A stretch of 18,452 nucleotides of DNA from an uncultured Psychrobacillus sp. GTDB lineage: Bacteria; Bacillota; Bacilli; Bacillales_A; Planococcaceae. Made by a program: the position numbers and the translations under genes. The stretch is from NCBI GenBank assembly GCA_934234185.1, contig CAKQHO010000064.1, positions 1-18,452 on the forward strand. Reading direction: 5' to 3'. Below are positions 13,878 through 18,452 of this stretch, piece after piece (position 1 is the first letter of the stretch; each line of letters opens with the position of its first letter). The notes below the pieces were generated by a model that was not told the DNA's origin, ran no database searches, and saw only the letters and a program-made list of their open reading frames with translations.

Positions 13878-14717
13878 TTAGTTGACGCGACCTACCTCGT
13901 TGACAGTCTTTTGCATGCTTTGATCATATGCTTGAAGAATTTTTTGATTTGCTTCAAATGAACGATAAGCTGTTAATAAATCTGTCATCGTTTTTGCAGT
14001 GTCTACATTTGACCCTTCAATATAACCTTGCTGTAAGGAAAAGTTTACTCCCTCAACTTCATACGCTGACGGAAGAATTGCTCCATCACCTGTTCTAAAA
14101 AGTCCGTTATCCTGCTTAGTTAAAGAGCTAGGATTTGCTGAAAAGGAAACGCCTATCCTTGCAGCAGCCTGATTATTTACGAATAATTGCCCATCTTCTC
14201 CTACTCGGAAATCATCGTTTTCCATCTGTATTCGTTGACCTCGATCATCTAATACATATAATCCCTGTGTGTTTGTTAGGAAGCCATTAGCATCTAGGGT
14301 GAAATTTCCGTTCCTTGTGTAGGCCTCACCATCTACAGGATGCTCTAAGCGATAAAAGATTGCTCCTGTTTCGCCAGTAGCTTCATCAACAGGCAATTGT
14401 CCATTGATAAGGGCCATATCTGTGTTTAATTCGGTTTGCTTCAGCTGTCCTTGTGTTTGTAACGCTATTGTTTCTTGTACATATATACCGGCGCTAATTC
14501 CTCCAACAGTTGAAGCGTATTTACCATTTATTTTATTCTCTGTTGGTATGCTTGTAGATCCAACTCGGGAAAGCAGCATATCTGGAAAAGATCGAATGGT
14601 AGATTGGTCTGCCTTATAGCCAGGTGTGTTTGCATTTGACATATTGTTAGTAAGCAGCTCTGTTCTGCGTTGCTGGGCAATCATTCCAGATGCTGCTGTT
14701 TGGAATCCTCGAAACAT
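13878..14717 (-). CDS. flhO: Flagellar basal-body rod protein FlhO
   Basis: The 279-residue protein opens MFRGFQTAASGMIAQQRRTE, followed by the rod motif NNMSNANTPGYKADQS (24-39). A middle domain has EAYTRNGNFTLDANGFL, and the C-terminal helix reads VDTAKTMTDLLTAYRSFEAN...QMKTV-like, ending EVGRVN. It belongs with FlgF/FlgG rod proteins. It begins 14 bases after mbl, with GGGAGG as ribosome site overlapping the gap, and is followed by flhP. This position directly after mbl is that of B. subtilis flhO. The two rod paralogues flhO and flhP are of equal length and probably arose by duplication. Cotranscription with mbl ties rod-shape and flagellar-rod synthesis together. Confidence 0.93.
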   Translation of the reverse strand: MFRGFQTAASGMIAQQRRTELLTNNMSNANTPGYKADQSTIRSFPDMLLSRVGSTSIPTENKINGKYASTVGGISAGIYVQETIALQTQGQLKQTELNTDMALINGQLPVDEATGETGAIFYRLEHPVDGEAYTRNGNFTLDANGFLTNTQGLYVLDDRGQRIQMENDDFRVGEDGQLFVNNQAAARIGVSFSANPSSLTKQDNGLFRTGDGAILPSAYEVEGVNFSLQQGYIEGSNVDTAKTMTDLLTAYRSFEANQKILQAYDQSMQKTVNEVGRVN

Positions 14718-14731
14718 TAAGGGGCCTCCCT

Positions 14732-15724
14732 TTATCTTCTTCTAATTTTGTCAATGTTATCTAGCATGATACCGGTGCCGACTGCCACACAGTCCATTGG
14801 ATTCTCTGCAACAAATACAGGAACCTTTAACTCTTCCATTAGCAGATGATCCATTCCATGTAGTAGTGCTCCTCCACCAGTGATAATTACACCTCTATCA
14901 ATGATATCTGCAGAAAGCTCTGGTGGAGTTTTTTCCAATACATTTTTTGCTGCTTGGATAATCACAGAAACAGATTCACGAAGAGCTTTTTCAATCTCCT
15001 TGGAGTAAATAGTAATCGTTCTTGGAAGACCAGTTACCATATCACGTCCACGAATATCCATTTCTTCGTTGCGTCCCTCTGGGAAAACCGTTCCAATGGT
15101 AATCTTAATATTTTCAGCGGTTCTTTCACCGATTAATAGCTTGTACTCTTTTTTAATATATTGAAGAATATCGTTGTCAAAAACGTCTCCTGCGACTTTT
15201 ATGGATTCAGAGGTAACGATATCGCCCATGGAAAGAACTGCTACATCCGTAGTTCCCCCACCTATATCCACTACCATGTTTCCGCTTGGTTGGAAAATAT
15301 CCATTCCTGCTCCAATTGCAGCGACCTTAGGCTCTTCCTCTAAGTATACTTTTTTACCGCCTGATTTTTCAGCAGCTTCTCTAATTGCCTTTTGCTCTAC
15401 ACTTGTAATATTTGTTGGACAACAAATTAAGATGCGTGGCTTAGAAAGGAAACCTTTTACGTTTAATTTATTTATAAAATGCTTTAGCATTGCTTCTGTA
15501 ACATCAAAATCTGCAATTACCCCATCCTTTAGAGGACGAATTGCTACTATATTGCCAGGTGTTCTACCAAGCATCTGTCTAGCTTCCTCACCTACTGCTA
15601 GTACTTTGTTCGTGTTTCTATCTAAAGCTACAACAGATGGTTCATTTAGAACAATTCCCTTGCCTTTTACATGTATTAATACATTTGCTGTACCCAAATC
15701 GATACCAATATCTTTTGCAAACAT
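14732..15724 (-). CDS. mbl: MreB-like actin Mbl
   Basis: Mbl is a membrane-associated MreB-family actin that guides lateral wall synthesis. The 330-residue protein begins MFAKDIGIDLGTANVLIHVK, nearly the known Mbl start. Actin motifs are in place: phosphate-1 (DIGIDLGTAN, 5-14), EEEPKVAAIGAG (129-140), phosphate-2 (DIGGGTTD, 153-160) and adenosine (GVIITGGGALLHG, 278-290). The frame stays open 25 codons upstream to an ATG at 15799, but conservation and a GAGGAAGGGG site favour ATG 15724. It is separated from spoIIID by about 290 bases, with a terminator, and likely has its own promoter. It heads the cluster with flhO, flhP, the EpuA-like gene and fabZ. Confidence 0.97.
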   Translation of the reverse strand: MFAKDIGIDLGTANVLIHVKGKGIVLNEPSVVALDRNTNKVLAVGEEARQMLGRTPGNIVAIRPLKDGVIADFDVTEAMLKHFINKLNVKGFLSKPRILICCPTNITSVEQKAIREAAEKSGGKKVYLEEEPKVAAIGAGMDIFQPSGNMVVDIGGGTTDVAVLSMGDIVTSESIKVAGDVFDNDILQYIKKEYKLLIGERTAENIKITIGTVFPEGRNEEMDIRGRDMVTGLPRTITIYSKEIEKALRESVSVIIQAAKNVLEKTPPELSADIIDRGVIITGGGALLHGMDHLLMEELKVPVFVAENPMDCVAVGTGIMLDNIDKIRRR

Positions 15725-15830
15725 TAACGGTGTTTCCCCTTCCTCGCTATATATAGTATGTCTATAATCCGTTATGTATCTAACTTCTAATTTTAGCATA
15801 CTTCTGTCTTTAAAACACTTTTTTTAAGTG

Positions 15831-15883
15831 ATTATAGGGGAAAATTCAGGAGAAAATTAGTAATTTTTGATGATTACTTAATT
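15831..15883 (-). promoter_or_regulatory. Candidate mbl promoter and upstream inverted repeat
   Basis: On the minus strand a perfect TATAAT (15831-15836) lies about 105 bases before the mbl ATG, without a good -35. Upstream is an AT-rich inverted repeat, AATTAGTAAT (15855-15864) with ATTACTTAATT (15873-15883), 10 bp with one bulge, that could bind a regulator. The stretch 15725-15975 contains no gene. Confidence 0.35.
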
Positions 15884-15980
15884 TTTTTGTCGAAATTCTG
15901 TATAGGTCACTTATATTATTGCATACTAGGACCATACTACCTTTATATGTACTAGAGGACTAGAGCATTTGGTAGGAAAA

Positions 15981-16018
15981 ATAAGAAAAGACCGTGATTA
16001 CGAAGAATCAACGGCCTT
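15981..16018 (-). terminator. Terminator of spoIIID
   Basis: On the minus strand GGCCGTTGATT pairs with AATCACGGTC (one wobble, one bulged T) around a short CTTCGT-type loop and is followed by TTTTCTTATTTTT. The stem starts at the spoIIID stop codon. Confidence 0.8.
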
Positions 16019-16277
16019 AACTATCTTTCTTTTTGGTCTTCCATTTTTGTTTTGTAGCTTCTCCACCCCTCAAATGTCTTATGGATTTGTGATAGGCTAG
16101 TATCTCCTTCACTTCCTTTGCCATTTGTGGGTCTACCAGATGAAGCCTTTCCGTTAAATCCTTATGAACGGTACTCTTGGAATGACCAGTTTTGCTCGCG
16201 ATAGCACGAACAGTTTTTTTTGTTTCAATTACCATTTCACCTAAACGTAAACATCTATGACGAATCGTTTCGTGCAC
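16017..16277 (-). CDS. spoIIID: Sporulation transcription regulator SpoIIID
   Basis: SpoIIID is a small DNA-binding protein that activates or represses many mother-cell genes during sporulation. The 86-residue product has an HTH (about 23-42, TVRAIASKTGHSKSTVHKDL) and the near-invariant VKEILAYHKSIRHLRGGEAT (56-75), with a basic tail that also contacts DNA. The start is GTG 16277, giving MHETI as in the B. subtilis MHDYI start. A TTG one codon earlier is too close to the AGGAAG site. A near-consensus SigE promoter lies just upstream, and a terminator follows. The tail (KQKWKTKKKDS) is a little shorter than in B. subtilis (93 residues). Confidence 0.96.
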   Translation of the reverse strand: MHETIRHRCLRLGEMVIETKKTVRAIASKTGHSKSTVHKDLTERLHLVDPQMAKEVKEILAYHKSIRHLRGGEATKQKWKTKKKDS

Positions 16278-16315
16278 CAACTCTTCCTTTCGTTAGTAAA
16301 GGAACACTTTTCATC

Positions 16316-16344
16316 AATTTATGCTCACGCCTAGGCTATTATGA
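16316..16344 (-). promoter_or_regulatory. SigE promoter of spoIIID
   Basis: On the minus strand TCATAAT (16338-16344) is followed after 14 bases by CATAAATT (16316-16323). The SigE consensus is KMATATT-N14/15-CATACAnT: six of seven and six of the seven defined positions match with exact spacing. The -35 abuts the spoIIQ stop codon. Mother-cell SigE control of spoIIID is established in B. subtilis. Confidence 0.7.
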
Positions 16345-16345
16345 A

Positions 16346-17005
16346 TTAAAATGCTAGTAATGATTCCGGATTAACAAGAACGCCATCTTCAAACACTTCA
16401 AATAGTAAGTGGATACCAGCAGTAGGATTCCATTCATTTTCGGTAGCAGTTGCAAGTGATTGACCTTGCTCTACTTTATCGCCTGCTTTTACTAGAATGT
16501 CAGTTACCGAACGATAGACTGTTTTCATACCATTTGCATGAGAGATTACGACTTCATCTCCAGCGAATGGATCTAAATTCACTTCTTCTACTGTACCGCT
16601 TAATGCAGCAACAATTTCAAATGGCTCATTATTCATAGACAGGGATACACCTGTACTTGCTTTATAGACTTGATTGAACACTAGCAAGGACTTTTCACGA
16701 GTTGCCTCGTCTGCTTCCATGTCATAAAAATGTTGGACGATTTCCATGTTATCAAGCAAAGCTTCCTTAAATGGATATTTCATCGTTTCAGCTTTTGCAT
16801 TCGTTTCAATCGTCACCTTGTCTGGATTGCTTGCATCTTTCCATTCAGATTCCTCTGCGGTCTCTGAACCTATAAATGCTGTATAACCCCAAATCATTCC
16901 AACAAATGCTACCGAAAAACCAATATAAATTGTTGGCCAAAACCAAGCAGGTTTTTTCGGGTTGTTCTTCTTCTGAGAAGCCTTGTTCGTTTGTTCTTCT
17001 CTCAT
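16346..17005 (-). CDS. spoIIQ: Forespore engulfment protein SpoIIQ
   Basis: SpoIIQ is made in the forespore and binds SpoIIIAH across the septal space, forming the engulfment zipper and channel. The 219-residue protein has a basic cytoplasmic tail, one membrane span (about 24-43) and an extracytoplasmic M23/LytM domain (about 115-219). The domain is degenerate: the expected first zinc His is replaced in the STGVSLS region, and the usual HxH reads HLLFEV, so it is probably a non-catalytic binding fold, as in B. subtilis. The start is ATG 17005, six bases after AGAGGTG; two upstream in-frame starts overlap that site. A strong SigF promoter lies directly upstream. Confidence 0.93.
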   Translation of the reverse strand: MREEQTNKASQKKNNPKKPAWFWPTIYIGFSVAFVGMIWGYTAFIGSETAEESEWKDASNPDKVTIETNAKAETMKYPFKEALLDNMEIVQHFYDMEADEATREKSLLVFNQVYKASTGVSLSMNNEPFEIVAALSGTVEEVNLDPFAGDEVVISHANGMKTVYRSVTDILVKAGDKVEQGQSLATATENEWNPTAGIHLLFEVFEDGVLVNPESLLAF

Positions 17006-17024
17006 TTTCATCACCTCTAGTTGC

Positions 17025-17054
17025 TATTGTTGGCAAATCAAGGAGATTTTAAAC
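17025..17054 (-). promoter_or_regulatory. SigF promoter of spoIIQ
   Basis: On the minus strand GTTTA (17050-17054) is followed after exactly 15 bases by GCCAACAATA (17025-17034). The SigF consensus is GywTA-N15-GgnrAnAnTw; all defined positions match except the weakly conserved second G. The -35 lies in the end of spoIID. spoIIQ is a known SigF gene, which supports the call. Confidence 0.75.
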
Positions 17055-17985
17055 ATGGAGAAAAATTTTTTATTTCTGTTCCTGTATAATAGTGTAAAAG
17101 TATATCTTTCGCCTTCATAGAGTCGTTTGCAAGCACCTGTGCACCATATTGACTCATCCCGACTCCGTGACCATATCCAACAGTTTCTACTATTACTTTG
17201 TCAGTTTGAAAGATGATTTGAAAATCAGTAGATGGTAATCCTAAAATATCTCTGGCTTCCCTGCCTGTCCAAGATTTACCGCCAATTTCAATAGATTTAA
17301 CTCTATTGGAGCCTGTCTTCTCAATTTTTAATGCCTCTGGCAATGAAGAACTCCATGATAGTCCGAATGCTCCTGCAAACTGCTGTCTCGAAAATTCAAA
17401 TTGCTTTTTCATATTTTGTGCAAACAATTCTTCTTTTGCACTTGGGACAGATACAAGGTATGGAATGGCATAGCCACTATAATCTTCTGCACTTTCAGTT
17501 TGTCCATTACTTGTAGAGAAAAACATAGCAGTAATAAGCTGATTTTTGTATACGATTACTTTACCCTCTGTAGCTGCGACAATTGCTTCCAACCGTTTTT
17601 CATTATTCTCATATGAGCTTCCCCATTTTTCCTGTCTATCTGCTACACTAGCATATACCTGCTTTTGAACAGTAGGATCAATCGGCTTTAGCCCATAATC
17701 TGTTTCCCTTAGCACATAAGTCCGCGCAGCAATCGCCTGTGCCTTCAACGCCTCCTCATGGAAGCTAATTGGCATCTCCGCAGCAACCACCCCAAGTACA
17801 TATGTCTCCAGCGGAATCTTTTCCTGCTCCCCCTTTACTTCGATTAGGATGGGACACTCTACCTCCATCCCCGTAACTTCTAATACTGCTTCTTCAACCT
17901 TTTCCTTCTCTTTTACCAACAAAAATGGCAAGAACATTAGCACCACACAAACAGCGATTAAAAGTATTATTCTTTTCATAGTCAT
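17038..17985 (-). CDS. spoIID: Sporulation lytic transglycosylase SpoIID
   Basis: SpoIID is a mother-cell membrane enzyme that cuts glycan strands at the septum and drives engulfment with SpoIIM and SpoIIP. The 315-residue protein has an N-terminal signal anchor (about 4-24), then the SpoIID core with PLETYVLGVVAAEMP, whose Glu70 corresponds to the catalytic glutamate, EEALKAQAIAARTYVL (77-92), FFSTSNGQTESAEDY, and the diagnostic GYGHGVGMSQYGAQVLA (270-286). All hallmark residues are present. Start candidates are ATG 17985 and ATG 17979; neither has a visible ribosome site, since the upstream strand is pyrimidine-rich. It precedes spoIIQ by about 30 bases. Confidence 0.95.
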   Translation of the reverse strand: MTMKRIILLIAVCVVLMFLPFLLVKEKEKVEEAVLEVTGMEVECPILIEVKGEQEKIPLETYVLGVVAAEMPISFHEEALKAQAIAARTYVLRETDYGLKPIDPTVQKQVYASVADRQEKWGSSYENNEKRLEAIVAATEGKVIVYKNQLITAMFFSTSNGQTESAEDYSGYAIPYLVSVPSAKEELFAQNMKKQFEFSRQQFAGAFGLSWSSSLPEALKIEKTGSNRVKSIEIGGKSWTGREARDILGLPSTDFQIIFQTDKVIVETVGYGHGVGMSQYGAQVLANDSMKAKDILLHYYTGTEIKNFSPCLKSP

Positions 17986-17991
17986 AGAAAG

Positions 17992-17999
17992 ATTATATG
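17992..17999 (-). promoter_or_regulatory. SigE-like -10 box directly before spoIID
   Basis: CATATAAT on the minus strand matches the SigE -10 CATACAnT at all but one defined position. It lies only six bases before ATG 17985. The -35 partner is weak: ACACATT matches five of seven positions, at 16 bases. If used, transcription would begin at about the start codon. Confidence 0.35.
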
Positions 18000-18063
18000 C
18001 AACGATGGAAGGAGAAATGTGTGAGGGCGATAATAGAATAGCTTGAGGAGATTGAATTGAAGT

Positions 18064-18097
18064 GGGGGGTCGGGGGCTCGGGAGTTCGGGGTTCGGG
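18064..18097 (+). other. G-run cluster with G-quadruplex potential
   Basis: Five G-runs of 6, 5, 3, 4 and 3 bases are separated by TC, CTC, AGTTC and TTC. This satisfies the usual four-run G-quadruplex pattern on the plus strand in several registers. It is extreme for so AT-rich a chromosome. It lies about 80-110 bases upstream of spoIID and just before the repeat array. Confidence 0.6.
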
Positions 18098-18116
18098 AGT
18101 TAGAGAGATTGTGGTT

Positions 18117-18452
18117 GTGGGAGCGATAGGTGGTTTTTAGCATGCGTTAGGAGATTCTGCATAAGGGTTCGAGCGTTCGATACGGGTTTTCGATTGATAG
18201 GGAGTCCGTATCGCTCGATAGAGTGTGGGTTTCGATTGATAGGTGGCCTTTAGCGCGCGTTAGAGTGTGGGTTTCGATTGATAGGCTGCTTTTAGCGCTC
18301 GTTAGAGTGTGGGTTTCGATTGATAGGCTGCTTTTAGCGCTCGTTAGTAGTTTCGGCTTAAGGATTCGAGTGTTTGATACGGGTTTTCGATTGATAAAGA
18401 GTTCGTATCGCGCGATAGAGTGTAGTTTTCGATTGATAGGGAGTCCGTATCG
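18117..18452. repeat. Non-coding array with 21/42-bp period and 197-bp super-repeat
   Basis: The motif TTTCGATTGATA starts at 18188, 18230, 18272, 18314, 18385 and 18427, with spacings 42, 42, 42, 71, 42. Each 42-base unit splits into related 21-base halves: the second half begins TATCG or TAGCG, carries CGATAG or CGTTAG, and usually ends GAGTGTGGG; in the unit at 18188 the halves agree at 14 of 21 positions. Both 71-base steps (18117-18187 and 18314-18384) add a related GGTTCGAG/GATTCGAG...GATACGGG segment, so a 197-base block (18117 to 18314) begins again. The array runs past the window end. No gene lies in 17986-18452. Confidence 0.85.

Noticed and set aside
15174..15767. 197-codon plus-strand open frame opposite mbl
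   Set aside because: It is fully antisense to the highly conserved mbl gene, lacks a ribosome site and has the composition of a shadow frame.
15855..15890. Plus-strand terminator (hairpin plus T-run) upstream of mbl
   Set aside because: No plus-strand gene ends here and the stem is almost all A-T; a regulatory inverted repeat is more likely.
18117..18452. CRISPR array
   Set aside because: The repeated part is only about 12 bases long, the intervening parts are themselves repeats of one another, and one step is 71 rather than 42 bases. There are no unique spacers and no cas genes.

Overview
The window looks like chromosomal DNA of a low-GC, spore-forming, flagellated Bacillaceae/Planococcaceae bacterium (Psychrobacillus, Lysinibacillus or Sporosarcina type). 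The evidence is AT-rich DNA, strong AGGAGG ribosome sites, sporulation genes (spoIID, spoIIQ, spoIIID), the rod-shape gene mbl, flhO/flhP, and a competence-type SSB. Gene order from about 5650 to the right edge (ywqB-ywqA, ssbB, ywpF, fabZ, flhP-flhO, mbl, spoIIID, spoIIQ, spoIID) matches, as I recall it, a conserved Bacillus block. The genus call is an inference from content and composition only.

Left region (1-5567), accessory-looking. A leftward operon encodes a secreted S41 (Ctp-type) protease, a five-TM membrane protein and an HlyD-like adaptor. A 444-base gap follows, then a possible 34-37-residue membrane peptide and a strong terminator. Next come a leftward IDEAL-domain protein, a leftward unrecognised protein and a rightward XRE-type regulator. 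The last two diverge from an 85-base region with a perfect 8-1-8 palindrome, probably the regulator's operator.

Centre (5568-11320). ywqB (SWIM zinc finger) and ywqA (SNF2 ATPase) overlap by four bases. A structured, GC-richer element with matching ends 120 bases apart separates them from leftward ssbB. ssbB diverges from ywpF across a region with a good SigA promoter and two perfect ComK-type AT-boxes. ywpF converges on a lipoprotein gene, with a 35-bp nested hairpin between them that should terminate both.

Right region (11322-17985), all leftward. One set runs mbl, flhO, flhP, an EpuA-like membrane protein, fabZ and a helical unknown, with gaps of 14-50 bases, and looks like an operon. Upstream lie spoIID, spoIIQ and spoIIID. 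I find a near-consensus SigF promoter for spoIIQ and a near-consensus SigE promoter for spoIIID, fitting the known forespore and mother-cell programme: SpoIID digests peptidoglycan in the engulfing mother cell, SpoIIQ anchors the forespore side, and SpoIIID tunes mother-cell transcription.

Right edge (17986-18452). Non-coding. It holds a G-run cluster able to form a G-quadruplex, then a strikingly regular array with 21/42-base periodicity and a 197-base higher-order repeat that runs off the window. This array is the most unusual object here.
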